Assembly (NCBI RefSeq): GCF_036227605.1
Contig: NZ_CP109487.1
Span: 5,619,001 to 5,683,000, forward strand
Reading direction: 5' to 3'
DNA from: Streptomyces sp. NBC_01439
Lineage (GTDB): Bacteria > Actinomycetota > Actinomycetes > Streptomycetales > Streptomycetaceae
DNA: 64,000 bases
Shown here: positions 39,318-48,415 of the stretch, piece after piece
Layout: each line of letters begins with the position of its first letter
How positions within the stretch are numbered: the stretch's first letter is position 1
Program-made: the position numbers and the translations under genes
The notes under the pieces: generated by a model
Databases searched by the model: none
What the model saw: only the letters and a program-made list of their open reading frames with translations
What the model was told of the DNA's origin: nothing

Positions 39318-40078
39318 CCCGTACTCCCTCCCTCGCAGTCGCCGGCCTCGCCTACGCCTACCCGGACGGCCACCAGGCCCTCTTCGGGGTGGACCTCACC
39401 GTCGGGCAGGGGGAGCGGGTCGCCCTGCTCGGACCCAACGGCGCGGGCAAGACCACCCTGGTCCTGCACCTCAACGGAATCCTCTCCGGCGGGGTCGGCA
39501 CCGTGGCCGTCGCCGGACTGCCCGTGGAGAAGCGGAACCTCGCCGAGATCCGCCGCCGGGTAGGGATCGTCTTCCAGGACCCCGACGACCAGCTGTTCAT
39601 GCCGACCGTCCGCGAGGACGTGGCCTTCGGCCCGGCGGCGGCCGGAATGCGCGGCGCCGAGCTGGAGGAGCGGGTCAGGGCGGCCCTGGACCAGGTCGGG
39701 ATGGCGGACTTCGCCGACCGGCCGCCGCACCACCTGTCCTTCGGCCAGCGCCGCCGCGTCGCGGTGGCGACCGTACTGGCCATGCGGCCCGAGATCCTGG
39801 TCCTGGACGAGCCCTCGTCCAATCTGGACCCCGCCTCGCGCCGCGAGCTCGCGGACATCCTGCGCTCGCTGGACGTGACCGTGCTGATGGTGACGCACGA
39901 CCTGCCGTACGCGCTGGAACTGTGCCCGCGCTCGGTGGTCCTCAGCGAGGGCGTCATCGCGGCGGACGGCCGTACGCAGGACCTCCTGTGCGACGAAGAG
40001 CTGATGCGGGCCCACCGGCTGGAGCTCCCGTTCGGCTTCGACCCGCGCACGCCCCTCCTGACGCGCCCCCCGCACTGA
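39314..40078 (+). CDS. cbiO: ECF transporter ATPase CbiO
   Basis: 254 residues from GTG 39314, overlapping the cbiQ stop; ATG 39305 three codons earlier is also in frame. Walker A GPNGAGKTT, Q-loop VFQDPDDQLFMPTV, signature LSFGQRRRVAVA (the usual LSGGQ is LSFGQ, as in other CbiO), Walker B ILVLDEPSSNLDP and switch His in VTHDLPYAL. It powers nickel/cobalt uptake with CbiM and CbiQ at the membrane. Confidence 0.95.
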   Translation: MTRTPSLAVAGLAYAYPDGHQALFGVDLTVGQGERVALLGPNGAGKTTLVLHLNGILSGGVGTVAVAGLPVEKRNLAEIRRRVGIVFQDPDDQLFMPTVREDVAFGPAAAGMRGAELEERVRAALDQVGMADFADRPPHHLSFGQRRRVAVATVLAMRPEILVLDEPSSNLDPASRRELADILRSLDVTVLMVTHDLPYALELCPRSVVLSEGVIAADGRTQDLLCDEELMRAHRLELPFGFDPRTPLLTRPPH

Positions 40079-40210
40079 TCGGCGACCGGACGCTGCCCGG
40101 ACACGGCCCCGGGGGAGGCCGGGGGGACCCGGGGAAGCAGGGTCGTCCGGCGGGTGTTGCACTGTGACGTGGGCGCCGTCGGGGCGCCGCGGCAGGTTCG
40201 GGGAGTAGAC

Positions 40211-41377
40211 GTGGATGTCCACGGGACGGTGACGGAGGGCTTCGAGCCCGTCAGGGACGCGTTCGTACGCAACTTCGAGTTGCTCGGGGACCGGGGCGCG
40301 GCCGTGGCCGTGTACCGCGACGGCCGCAAGGTCGTCGACCTGTGGGGCGGCACCCGCGACGCGGAGGGCACCGAGCCCTGGACCGAGGGCACCGCGCAGA
40401 TCGTCCGCTCCGCCACCAAGGGCGTGGCGGCCGCCGTGCCGCTGCTGCTGCACCAGCGCGGACTACTGGACCTGGACGCGCCGGTGGGCTCGTACTGGCC
40501 CGAGTTCAAGACGGGCGGCAAGGAGCGGATCCTGGTCCGCGACGTGCTCGCGCACCGCGCCGGCATACCGGCGCTGGACCGGGGGCTGAGCGCCGCCGAG
40601 GCCGCCGACGGGGTGTCCGGGGCGCACGCGGTCGCCGCCCAGCAGCCGTTCTGGGAGCCGGGCAGCGAGCACGGCTACCACGCGCAGACCTACAGCTGGC
40701 TGCTGTCCGAGCTGGTGCTGCGGGCGACCGGCCGCACGGTGGGCGGCATCCTCGCGGAGGAGATCGCCGAACCGCTGGGGCTGGAGTTCTGGATCGGCCT
40801 GCCGGAGACCGAGGCGCACCGGGTGGGCCGGGTGGCGCCGGTCGAGCCGCCGGAGGGCGCGGGCACGCTGCGGACCCGGCCGCGGCGCAACGTCTCCGAG
40901 GCCTACGCCGACCCGGACTCCCTCACCCGCCGGGCCTTCGCCGCCATCGCACCGCTGCCCGACGAGAACGACCCCGCCTACCGGGCCGCAGAGCTCCCCG
41001 CCTCGAACGGCATCGGGACGGCCCGCGCCCTGGCCCGGTTCTACGGGGCCTCCATCGGCGTGGTCGAGGACGGTGCGCGGATCTTCACTCCGGCCACCAC
41101 CGCGTTGGCCGCCCGGGAGCACTCCGCCGGACCGGACCGGGTGCTGGTCGTGAACACCCGCTTCGGCCCCGGCTACATGCTGCACGGCCCGGCCTCCCCG
41201 CTGCTCTCGCCGGCCTCATTCGGGCACCCCGGTCGCGGCGGCTCCCTGGCCTTCGCGGACCCGGAGGCGGGCATCGGCTTCGGCTACGTCACCAACGCCC
41301 TGGCCAAGTCGGTCACCGCGGACTCCCGGGCGCAGGCCCTGGTCCGGGCCCTGAAGTCGGCCCTGTCAGCTTTCTGA
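40211..41377 (+). CDS. Serine hydrolase, beta-lactamase (class C/EstB) fold
   Basis: 388 residues from GTG 40211, chosen because GGGGAG stands 5 nt upstream. The S-x-x-K motif with nucleophile Ser is SATK (VRSATKGVAA), and the second motif is Y-S-W (HAQTYSWLLSELVL). FGHPGRGGSLAFADPEAGIGFGYVTN near the end is the H-x-G-type third motif of EstB-like esterases. No signal peptide is evident, so it is probably an intracellular esterase or peptidase of unknown substrate. It overlaps the YbaK gene by 12 bp at the 3' end. Confidence 0.88.
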   Translation: MDVHGTVTEGFEPVRDAFVRNFELLGDRGAAVAVYRDGRKVVDLWGGTRDAEGTEPWTEGTAQIVRSATKGVAAAVPLLLHQRGLLDLDAPVGSYWPEFKTGGKERILVRDVLAHRAGIPALDRGLSAAEAADGVSGAHAVAAQQPFWEPGSEHGYHAQTYSWLLSELVLRATGRTVGGILAEEIAEPLGLEFWIGLPETEAHRVGRVAPVEPPEGAGTLRTRPRRNVSEAYADPDSLTRRAFAAIAPLPDENDPAYRAAELPASNGIGTARALARFYGASIGVVEDGARIFTPATTALAAREHSAGPDRVLVVNTRFGPGYMLHGPASPLLSPASFGHPGRGGSLAFADPEAGIGFGYVTNALAKSVTADSRAQALVRALKSALSAF

Positions 41378-41851
41378 GGGCCGCTCGCGCACGTCCGCCA
41401 GTGCGGCCCCCGCGTGGGCGATGAGCTCGTCCGGGGCCATCGGGAACACCGTGGTCGGGGTACCGGCCGCCGCCCAGATCTCCTCGTGGGCCAACAGCGA
41501 CCGGTCGGCCAGCACCCGGGTGCGCGTACGGTGCCCGAAGGGCGGGACCCCGCCGATCGCGTAGCCCGTGGTCTCCCGGACCAGTGCGGCATCGGCCCGC
41601 GTCACCTTCCCGGCGCCGAGCTCGTGGCGCACGGCCTCCACGTCCACCCGGGAGGCCCCGTCCATGAGGACCAGCACCGGGACCCCGTCCGCCGCGAAGA
41701 CCAGCGACTTGACGATCTGGCTCAGCTCGCAGCCGATCGCGGCCGCCGCGTCGGCGGCCGTACGGGTCCCTTCGGGAAAGCTCCGGACGGTGAGGTCGAG
41801 GCCCAGCTCGGCGAGGGCCTCGGCGAACAGGGGGTGCGCGGACGTCGTCAT
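41366..41851 (-). CDS. YbaK/EbsC (ProX-type) tRNA-editing domain protein
   Basis: 161 residues. Single YbaK/prolyl-tRNA-synthetase-associated editing domain: AADAAAAIGCELSQIVKSLVFAADG with the catalytic-type Lys, VEAVRHELGAGKVTRADAALVRETTGYAIGGVPPFGHR, and VLADRSLLAHEEIWAAAG. Members hydrolyse mischarged aminoacyl-tRNA (Cys- or Ala-tRNA-Pro) in trans and so guard translation accuracy. Length is normal. Confidence 0.92.
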   Translation of the reverse strand: MTTSAHPLFAEALAELGLDLTVRSFPEGTRTAADAAAAIGCELSQIVKSLVFAADGVPVLVLMDGASRVDVEAVRHELGAGKVTRADAALVRETTGYAIGGVPPFGHRTRTRVLADRSLLAHEEIWAAAGTPTTVFPMAPDELIAHAGAALADVRERPSES

Positions 41852-41925
41852 GGCGCGACGTTAGCGCCGTCCGGTGCGGCGACGCGACCGTTGCGGCCCC
41901 GGCCGGTCGCGTCGCCGCCGGCCGG

Positions 41926-43581
41926 TCAGCCCGCCTTCAGCACCTCGGCGACGATCGGGCCCGCCGCCTCGTTGCCGTGGCCACCGCCCTGGACCATGGC
42001 CGCCGCGGCCACGTCGTCGCTGAAGCCGGCGAACCAGCTGTCCGGGCTGCTCGCCCCGTCGACCTCCGCGGATCCGGTCTTCGCGCCCTTGTCGCCGCCG
42101 ACCGAGGCCATCGCCTTCGCGCCCGTGCCGCTGGTCGCCGTCAGCCGCATCATCTTGACCAGCTGGGCCGACACCCCCGGCTTCATCGTCCGCGAGGCCG
42201 TGGCCAGCTTGCGCCCGTCCACCGAGGCCTTGACGAGCACCGGCTGGCGGAACACCCCGGTGCGGGCGGTCGCCGTGATCGAGGCGACGTTCAGCGGGCT
42301 CATCTGGATCTGGCCCTGACCGATGTACGCGGCCGCCGCGGCGGCGCCCGTGGCCTGCGGCACCTTGCCGTCGAAGACGGGGACGCCGGCCTTCCACTCC
42401 TCACCGATCCCGAAGACCTCGCGGGCCTCGTCGGACAGGGCGGAGTCGTCGTTCACCGGCTTGATCTGCTTGATGAAGGCGGTGTTGCAGGACTGCGCGA
42501 AGCTGGTCGCGAAGGTGGCGTTGTCCAGCTTGAAGTCGCCCAGGTTGTGGAAGGTGCGCCCACCCCACTGCACGGTCGGCGGACACTCGGCGACCTTGTC
42601 GGCCGCGACCAGGCCCCGGTCGATCAGCATCGCACCGGTGACGATCTTCATCGTGGAGCCGGGCGCCCGCATGCCGAGCAGGGAGGCGTCGTAGGCGTCC
42701 TTGCGGTGGTCGGCCACGGCCAGGACCTCGCCCGTGCTCGGCTTGAGGGCGACCACGGAGGCCTCGGGGAACTTCTGCACGGCCTTCTCCGCCGCGGCCT
42801 GCACGTCGGCGTCGAGCACGGTCTGGATCTGCCCCGGCTTGCCCTCCACGAGGGTCAGCAGGCTCCGCTTCGGCGCGTCCTGGGCGGCCGGCTCGATCCA
42901 CACCTCGGCGCCGGGGGTGCCGCCCGTCTTCTCCCCGTACGTCTTGCGCAGCGCGTCCAGGACGGGCCGCAGCGAGGGGTACTGCTCGACCGTCAGCTCC
43001 TTGCCGTTGCGGTCGACCGCCTTGACCGGCGGGTTCGCCGGGGTGCCCGCACGCAGCTTCTCATCCTTCTGGAGCTGTGGGTGGATCACCGAAGGCTGCC
43101 AGTCGACCAGAGGCTTTCCGCTGGTCAGCCCGCGCACCACGGTCAGCTGGGAGTCGTAGGCCAGCGGCTTGGTCGTGCCCTCGTACGTGATCTCCGCCTC
43201 GACCTTGTACGGCACGGTGGTGCCGTTCGGCGTGCCGGGGGTGATCACGGTCTTGGACACGTACGCCTTGGTCTTGAAATCCCCGACCGCGGCTTGCGCG
43301 GCCGCGGCGTTGTTCGTCAGGTCGGCGGCCACCCGCTCGTCCCCGGAGGCCCACGCGGCCAGGAAGGCCTTGGCGGTCTTCTCCGCGTCCTTCTCGCTGA
43401 CCGGCCCGCTGCCCTTCTCGGCCTGGACGGAGGTCTCGCCGTCCTTGCCTTCCTTCGTGTCCGCGCCGGTGTCCCCGACCAACGTGTACACCCCGTACCC
43501 GGCGCCGCCGAGCATGGCGAGGAACACCCCGCCGATGACGGCACCCTTCGCTGCCCCGTTCACTTGAAGTCCTTCCCCCAT
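41926..43581 (-). CDS. Class B penicillin-binding protein (transpeptidase) with MecA_N-type domain
   Basis: 551 residues. One N-terminal membrane anchor (AVIGGVFLAMLGGAGYGVYTL), an NTF2-like/MecA_N domain (about 60-150), then a transpeptidase domain with APGSTMKI (S-x-x-K nucleophile motif), SCN (S-x-N) and KTGSAEV (K-T-G). It cross-links peptidoglycan stem peptides outside the membrane. The N-terminal domain groups it with PBP2A-like proteins; the glycosyltransferase partner is not adjacent. It is divergent from a broken GNAT gene. Confidence 0.92.
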   Translation of the reverse strand: MGEGLQVNGAAKGAVIGGVFLAMLGGAGYGVYTLVGDTGADTKEGKDGETSVQAEKGSGPVSEKDAEKTAKAFLAAWASGDERVAADLTNNAAAAQAAVGDFKTKAYVSKTVITPGTPNGTTVPYKVEAEITYEGTTKPLAYDSQLTVVRGLTSGKPLVDWQPSVIHPQLQKDEKLRAGTPANPPVKAVDRNGKELTVEQYPSLRPVLDALRKTYGEKTGGTPGAEVWIEPAAQDAPKRSLLTLVEGKPGQIQTVLDADVQAAAEKAVQKFPEASVVALKPSTGEVLAVADHRKDAYDASLLGMRAPGSTMKIVTGAMLIDRGLVAADKVAECPPTVQWGGRTFHNLGDFKLDNATFATSFAQSCNTAFIKQIKPVNDDSALSDEAREVFGIGEEWKAGVPVFDGKVPQATGAAAAAAYIGQGQIQMSPLNVASITATARTGVFRQPVLVKASVDGRKLATASRTMKPGVSAQLVKMMRLTATSGTGAKAMASVGGDKGAKTGSAEVDGASSPDSWFAGFSDDVAAAAMVQGGGHGNEAAGPIVAEVLKAG

Positions 43582-43723
43582 GACGACGGTTCCTGAACAT
43601 GTTCAAAGAACCCTTGGTGCGGACTTTACTCTGTGCAGCGACTCAGTATGCCGTTGTTACCGGACCGGAACATCGGAACGTAATCCGCTGGTCGCAGGCG
43701 GTCGCCGTCCCTAGAGTGCCGCC

Positions 43724-44272
43724 GTGGACCTCACCTACCGGCGTTACGCCGATGCAGACGCCGATGCCCTGGTCGCCTTCCTCACCGGGGACACGTGGCC
43801 CTTCCACGGCTCGCCGGGGGTCGACGCGGAGCAGGCCCGGCAATGGGCCGCGCAGGGCCGCTTCGACAACGCGGAGACCGGGTCGTTCTAGATCGACGGC
43901 GGCGGCGAGCCCCTCGGCCTGGTCCGCCTGATGGACCTGGGCGACAGCACGCCCGTCTTCGACCTGCGGATCCGCACCCGGTACCGGGGGCGGGGGATCG
44001 GCGGCCACGCGCTGACCTGGTTGACGCAACACCTGTTCACCGCGCTCCCGCGGATCCGGCGGATCGAGGGCACCACGCGCCGGGACAACGCGGCGATGCG
44101 CCGCACCTTCCGGCGGTGCGGGTACGTCCAGGAGGCGCACTACCGGGAGGGCTGGCCCTCGGCCGACGGCACGGTCCACGACGCGGTCGGGTACGCGATC
44201 CTGCGCCGGGACTGGGCCGCCGGGACGACCACGGCCCCCGCGTGGGACGAGGAGCGCACGACGGAGGGCTGA
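43724..44272 (+). pseudogene. GNAT acetyltransferase gene with an in-frame TAG
   Basis: The frame from GTG 43724 encodes an acetyltransferase: LTYRRYADADADALVAFLTG, DNAETGSF, then TAG at 43889-43891 where members of this subfamily have Trp (TGG in most codons), and then, still in frame, IDGGGEPLGLVRLMDLG, RTRYRGRGIGGHALTWL (acetyl-CoA loop), IEGTTRRDNAAMRRTFRRCGYVQEAHYREGW to TGA 44272. One point change thus ends the protein at 55 residues; everything else is intact, so it is a recent loss, unless readthrough or internal start at ATG 43931 gives a C-terminal fragment. Confidence 0.8.
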
Positions 44273-44451
44273 CCCCGGCCCGACCCGAACGTGCGTGCAC
44301 CGGTGCGGTGTTCTAGCGTCGGAAGGGCGGGGGTGATCGATGCGCCGAGCCGGTCGCCCCCCCCGGAGCGCCCGCTCCGCGCCGCCGCCCCCGCCCGCGG
44401 TCCGGCGCGCCGGCGGACCGCGCGACCCACCGAGAGAGCAGGTGCATCCGC

Positions 44452-44715
44452 ATGCGTCCGTCGGCTCGTATCCCCAGCATCCTGGCAGGCCTGGCCCTCG
44501 CCCTCGGCGGCACCGTCATCGCCGCCCCGTCCGCCCACGCGGACGTCAAGGCCTGCGAGCAGTACGTCGCCCAGCACGCCCCGAAGGCCACGGACGGCGC
44601 CGCGGAGGCCTGCTACCAGGGGTCGATCGGCAACCAGACCAGCTGCGACGCCAGCCTCGTCGCGGTCGGCGCGAGCAAGGACGACGCCTCCGCCGCCTGC
44701 GAGGCGTCCCGGTAA
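44452..44715 (+). CDS. Small secreted protein with four cysteines
   Basis: 87 residues from ATG 44452. A Sec signal peptide is clear: RPSAR, hydrophobic LAGLALALGGTVIAAP, cleavage after AHA (residue 30). The mature part of 57 residues has four Cys (KACEQ, EACYQ, TSCDA, AACEA), which could form two disulfides. Ala-rich helices separate them. It resembles small exported Streptomyces proteins of no known function. It lies between the broken GNAT gene and a convergent membrane protein gene. Confidence 0.75.
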   Translation: MRPSARIPSILAGLALALGGTVIAAPSAHADVKACEQYVAQHAPKATDGAAEACYQGSIGNQTSCDASLVAVGASKDDASAACEASR

Positions 44716-44742
44716 CGCCGCCGCCGCGCACCCTGCGGCAGG

Positions 44743-45339
44743 TCAGACGACTACTTCCCGTTTGACCTTGGAAAGGAATTTTTCGATCAGATCCTCGCAT
44801 TCCTGAATGGCCTCGACGTACTTGTCTCCGATGTACGGCTCGTCCCCTTGGAACGCGTTGAAGAGCTGCAGTGCAACCTTCTCGCGGGCGGTGCTCAGCT
44901 TCCGGGCGATGTCCCCCGCGCCCTTGGTGCCCACGAGGATCACCGCGACTTCGGTCTGCCGGGACCTGCTGTGAGCGCTGATGAAGCCTTTGTTGTACTC
45001 GTCGAGGGCCTCCTGGGTGTGCGCCAGCTTGATCTTGTCGTCCTTCTCCACGATCGCCGCGTCGATGATGTTGGAAACGCCGTTCGCCTTGATCTCCCAG
45101 GTTTGGAACTCGGCTACCAGATCGACATAACTCTTGCGGCGGATGTCGGATCGCCTCTCCTCGCGGGCGTGCTTCTGGGTGTCTTCGTTCTGCTGGTAGA
45201 CGAGGATGCTTCCGGCGACTCCACCCAGTGCGCCGATGAGGGTTCCGGCGATTCCGGCCAGGGCCACCCAGCGCGGGCTGGACCCTGCCCCGCGAGCACT
45301 GCTCTCGTCCTCGGAACTGTCTTTCACGGTTCTACTCAC
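44743..45339 (-). CDS. Single-pass membrane protein of unknown function
   Basis: 198 residues from GTG 45339; the open frame runs further to 45786 but that part has no ribosome site and reads like non-coding sequence. One N-terminal membrane helix (WVALAGIAGTLIGALGGVAGSILVY, about 24-50), then a long charged helical region (about 55-198: NEDTQKHAREERRSDIRRKSYVDLVAEF, and a C-terminal EAIQECEDLIEKFLSKVKRE) likely to form coiled coil. Codon bias is slightly less G/C than neighbours. No family is recognised. Confidence 0.65.
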   Translation of the reverse strand: MSRTVKDSSEDESSARGAGSSPRWVALAGIAGTLIGALGGVAGSILVYQQNEDTQKHAREERRSDIRRKSYVDLVAEFQTWEIKANGVSNIIDAAIVEKDDKIKLAHTQEALDEYNKGFISAHSRSRQTEVAVILVGTKGAGDIARKLSTAREKVALQLFNAFQGDEPYIGDKYVEAIQECEDLIEKFLSKVKREVVV

Positions 45340-45445
45340 TACCGCCTTCGACGTGAAAGCGCAGCGTGATTGAGCCGCCGGAGTGGACGGGTGCCGGCTG
45401 TTCGGGGGCGGCCCACGACGACCCGGCGACCACCGGCGACGACCA

Positions 45446-45481
45446 CGACGGGCCCGGCACCAGAAGGTGCCGGGCCCGTCG
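45446..45481 (-). terminator. Terminator of the pmt gene
   Basis: A perfect 16-bp inverted repeat with an AGAA-type tetraloop (arms 45446-45461 and 45466-45481) directly downstream of the pmt stop on the minus strand. Confidence 0.92.
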
Positions 45482-45491
45482 CTTGGGCCTG

Positions 45492-47264
45492 CTAGACCCA
45501 GGTGTCCAGCCACATGCGGCCGCGCCAGGAGTCCATCGGCAGGGTCTGGCCCGTGTAGATGGGCCAGAAGTAGATGAAGTTCCACGCGATCAGCAGGACC
45601 AGTACGCCCGCGCCGATCGCGCCCAGTGCCCGCCGGCGTTCGCTCGATCCGGCCGGGCCCAGTAGGGCGCCGATCATCATCGCCACCGCCAGACACAGGT
45701 ACGGGACGAAGACCACCGCGTAGAAGTAGAAGATCGTCCGCTCCTGGTAGTTGAACCAGGGCAGCAGCCCCGCGCCCAGCGCGCACGCGATCGCGCCCGC
45801 CCGCCAGTCACGGCGGAAGAACCACCGCCACAGCACGTACAGCAGGGCGAAGCAGCCCGCCCACCACAGCAGCGGGGTGCCCAGTGCCAGGACCTCGCGG
45901 GCGCACTTGCCCGCCGCGGTCGCCGGGCAGCCGTCGGTGCCCGGTTCGGGCGACTCGTAGAAGTAGGAGACGGGCCGGCCCAGGACCAGCCAGCTCCACG
46001 GGTTGGACTCGTAGGTGTGCCCCGAAGTCAGGCCGACGTGAAACTTGTAGACCTCGGTCTCGTAGTGCCACAGGCTGCGCAGCCACTCCGGCAGGAACCC
46101 CAGCGCACTGCCCTGGTCGTACTTGGCCGCCCAGTCGCGCAGATAGCCGCCCTTGCCGTTGTCCGGGCTGAGGATCCAGCCCGACCAGGAGGCCAGGTAC
46201 GTGACGACCGCGACCGGGACGGTGGAGACGAAGGCGGGCAGCGCGTCCCGGCGCAGCATCGAGGCGTACGGGGCGCCCGCGCCCGCGGTGCGGCGCGCGG
46301 CGGCGTCCCACAGCACGGTGAGGACGCCGAAGAAAGCGAGGATGACGAAGCCGTTCCACTTCGTCCCCGCGGCCAGACCCAGGCAGACGCCGGCCAGGAT
46401 CCGGTACGGCCGCCAGCCCAGCCGCAGCGTCTCGGCGATCTTCGTGTCCGGCCGGGTCCGGCCCTCCTCGTCCACCGGCAGCGCGTCGGCGAGCCGGGCT
46501 CTGGCCCGGTCGCGGTCGATGAGCAGGGCCCCGAAAGCGGCGAGCACGAAGAACATCAGCACCAGGTCCAGCAGCGCGGTGCGGCTCATCACCAGGTGCA
46601 GGCCGTCCACCGCGAGCAGCGCGCCCGCCAGGCAGCCCAGGAAGGTCGAGCGGAAGAGGCGGCGCCCGATCCGGCACAGCATCAGCACCGACAGGGTGCC
46701 GAGCACGGCGGTCATGAACCGCCAGCCGAAGGGAGTGAAGCCGAACATCCACTCGCCGGCCCCGATCACCCATTTGCCGACGGGCGGGTGCACGACGTAG
46801 CCCGGGTCGGTCGGCAGCGCGACCCCGTTCGGGTTGGCGAGGATCGACGCGTCGATGTCCTTGGGCCAGCTCGCCTCGTAGCCCTGCCGGATCGTGGCCC
46901 AGGCGTCCTTGGCGTAGTACGTCTCGTCGAATATCACCGCCTTCGGGCTGCCCAGGTGCACGAACCGCAGCACCCCCGCGACCAGCGCCACCAGCAGCGG
47001 CCCCACCCACGAGACGATCAGCTGCCAGGTTCCCCACACCTGGGGCGGCAGCCCGAAGGTCATCCACAGCTGCTTGGACGGCCTGGCGTACGGGGGCACC
47101 AGACGGGTGCGGACGTCCGAGCGCGCGGAAGCGGCGGGCGGCACGTAGCCGAAGCCGCCCAACCGGCGCAGCCAGGTGGGTGGCTCGTCCTCGCGTCCCA
47201 CCGGTGAGGTGGGCGGGGCCCCCGCGGGGCTGGGCGGTGGCGTCGCGGTACTGGTCACCGGCAC
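45492..47264 (-). CDS. pmt: Dolichyl-phosphate-mannose-protein mannosyltransferase
   Basis: 590 residues from GTG 47264 (another GTG is two codons later); longer frames overlap the divergent rsmI. GT39-type enzyme: the first outside loop begins VIFDETYYAKDAW, with the catalytic-type Asp-Glu; about 11 membrane helices, VVHPPVGKWVIGAGEWMFG, and a C-terminal loop domain (SYFYESPEPGTDGCPATAAGKCAREV). It transfers mannose from polyprenyl phosphate mannose to Ser/Thr of exported proteins. In Streptomyces this protein O-mannosylation is known to affect phage receptors and antibiotic sensitivity. Confidence 0.93.
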   Translation of the reverse strand: MPVTSTATPPPSPAGAPPTSPVGREDEPPTWLRRLGGFGYVPPAASARSDVRTRLVPPYARPSKQLWMTFGLPPQVWGTWQLIVSWVGPLLVALVAGVLRFVHLGSPKAVIFDETYYAKDAWATIRQGYEASWPKDIDASILANPNGVALPTDPGYVVHPPVGKWVIGAGEWMFGFTPFGWRFMTAVLGTLSVLMLCRIGRRLFRSTFLGCLAGALLAVDGLHLVMSRTALLDLVLMFFVLAAFGALLIDRDRARARLADALPVDEEGRTRPDTKIAETLRLGWRPYRILAGVCLGLAAGTKWNGFVILAFFGVLTVLWDAAARRTAGAGAPYASMLRRDALPAFVSTVPVAVVTYLASWSGWILSPDNGKGGYLRDWAAKYDQGSALGFLPEWLRSLWHYETEVYKFHVGLTSGHTYESNPWSWLVLGRPVSYFYESPEPGTDGCPATAAGKCAREVLALGTPLLWWAGCFALLYVLWRWFFRRDWRAGAIACALGAGLLPWFNYQERTIFYFYAVVFVPYLCLAVAMMIGALLGPAGSSERRRALGAIGAGVLVLLIAWNFIYFWPIYTGQTLPMDSWRGRMWLDTWV

Positions 47265-47337
47265 ATCGTAGGGAAGAGATCTGTGTGCGCCACCAGTGGC
47301 GGGGGGCGTCGGGGCACGGGACTGAGAGGATGTGCGG

Positions 47338-48276
47338 GTGACGACTGACCAGCCCCGCGGTACCCAGCCCACCTCGACCGCCGCCCCGGCCGAAGGCCCG
47401 ACGGGCACGCTCGTGCTCGCCGGCACCCCCATCGGCGATCTCTCGGACGCCCCGCCGCGTCTGGCGGCCGAGTTGGAGCGGGCCGACGTGATTGCCGCCG
47501 AGGACACCCGGCGGCTGCGCCGGCTGACCCAGGGGCTCGGCGTGCACACCACCGGGCGCGTCCTGTCGTACTTCGAGGGCAACGAGTCGGCGCGCACCCC
47601 GGAGCTGGTCGAGGCCCTGGCCGGTGGCGCGCGCGTGCTGCTGGTCACGGACGCGGGCATGCCGTCGGTCTCCGACCCCGGCTACCGGCTGGTGGCAGCC
47701 GCCGTCGAGAAGGACATCAAGGTCACCGCCGTCCCCGGGCCGTCCGCGGTGCTCACCGCGCTCGCCATGTCCGGGCTGCCGGTGGACCGGTTCTGCTTCG
47801 AGGGGTTCCTGCCGCGCAAGGCGGGGGAGCGCCTGGGCCGGCTGCGCGAGGTCGAGGGCGAGCGGCGCACGCTCGTCTACTTCGAGGCGCCGCACCGGCT
47901 CGACGACACCCTGGCCGCGATGGCCGAGGTCTTCGGGGCCGACCGGCGGGCCGCCGTCTGCCGCGAGCTGACGAAGACCTACGAGGAGGTCAAGCGCGGC
48001 GGGCTCGGCGAGCTCGCGGCCTGGGCCGCCGAGGGGGTGCGCGGGGAGATCACCGTCGTGGTCGAGGGCGCCCCGGCCGCCGCACCCGCAGACCTGGACG
48101 ACGAGGAGCTGGTGCGCCGGGTGCGGGTGCGCGAGGAGGCCGGTGAGCGGCGCAAGGAGGCCATCGCGGCGGTCGCGGCCGAGGCCGGCGTACCCAAGCG
48201 CGAGGTGTTCGACGCGGTGGTCGCGGCAAAGAACGCGGCACAAAAGGTACCGCCGGTCGGTAAAGAGCTGGCCTGA
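47338..48276 (+). CDS. rsmI: 16S rRNA (cytidine(1402)-2'-O)-methyltransferase RsmI
   Basis: 312 residues from GTG 47338, with AGAGGA 7 nt upstream; the GTG two codons before is less well placed. Tetrapyrrole-methylase fold with RsmI motifs: LVLAGTPIGDLSDAPPR, VIAAEDTRRLRRL, YFEGNES, LLVTDAGMPSVSDPGYRLV, VPGPSAVLTALAMSGLP. The C-terminal portion (ELVRRVRVREEAGERRKEAIAAVAAEAGVPKREVF) is the RsmI helical tail. It methylates the 2'-OH of C1402 in 16S rRNA with SAM. It is divergent from pmt. Confidence 0.94.
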   Translation: MTTDQPRGTQPTSTAAPAEGPTGTLVLAGTPIGDLSDAPPRLAAELERADVIAAEDTRRLRRLTQGLGVHTTGRVLSYFEGNESARTPELVEALAGGARVLLVTDAGMPSVSDPGYRLVAAAVEKDIKVTAVPGPSAVLTALAMSGLPVDRFCFEGFLPRKAGERLGRLREVEGERRTLVYFEAPHRLDDTLAAMAEVFGADRRAAVCRELTKTYEEVKRGGLGELAAWAAEGVRGEITVVVEGAPAAAPADLDDEELVRRVRVREEAGERRKEAIAAVAAEAGVPKREVFDAVVAAKNAAQKVPPVGKELA

Positions 48277-48415
48277 AAAGCAAAGCTCAGACCGTGCACC
48301 GGGCGTTTTTGACATGAGTCGCCCAAAGACGGTCCAACAGTAGACAGGGCCTGATGCGCTCCCGCCTCCAGAGGCGTCCACTGGCAATGGCACCAGTGGA
48401 ACAAGAGGAGCTGGC

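Noticed and set aside
44743..45786. Longer form of the membrane protein gene starting near 45786
   Set aside because: The N-terminal extension is out of character, runs through the pmt terminator and its 3' end, and lacks a ribosome site; GTG 45339 is used.
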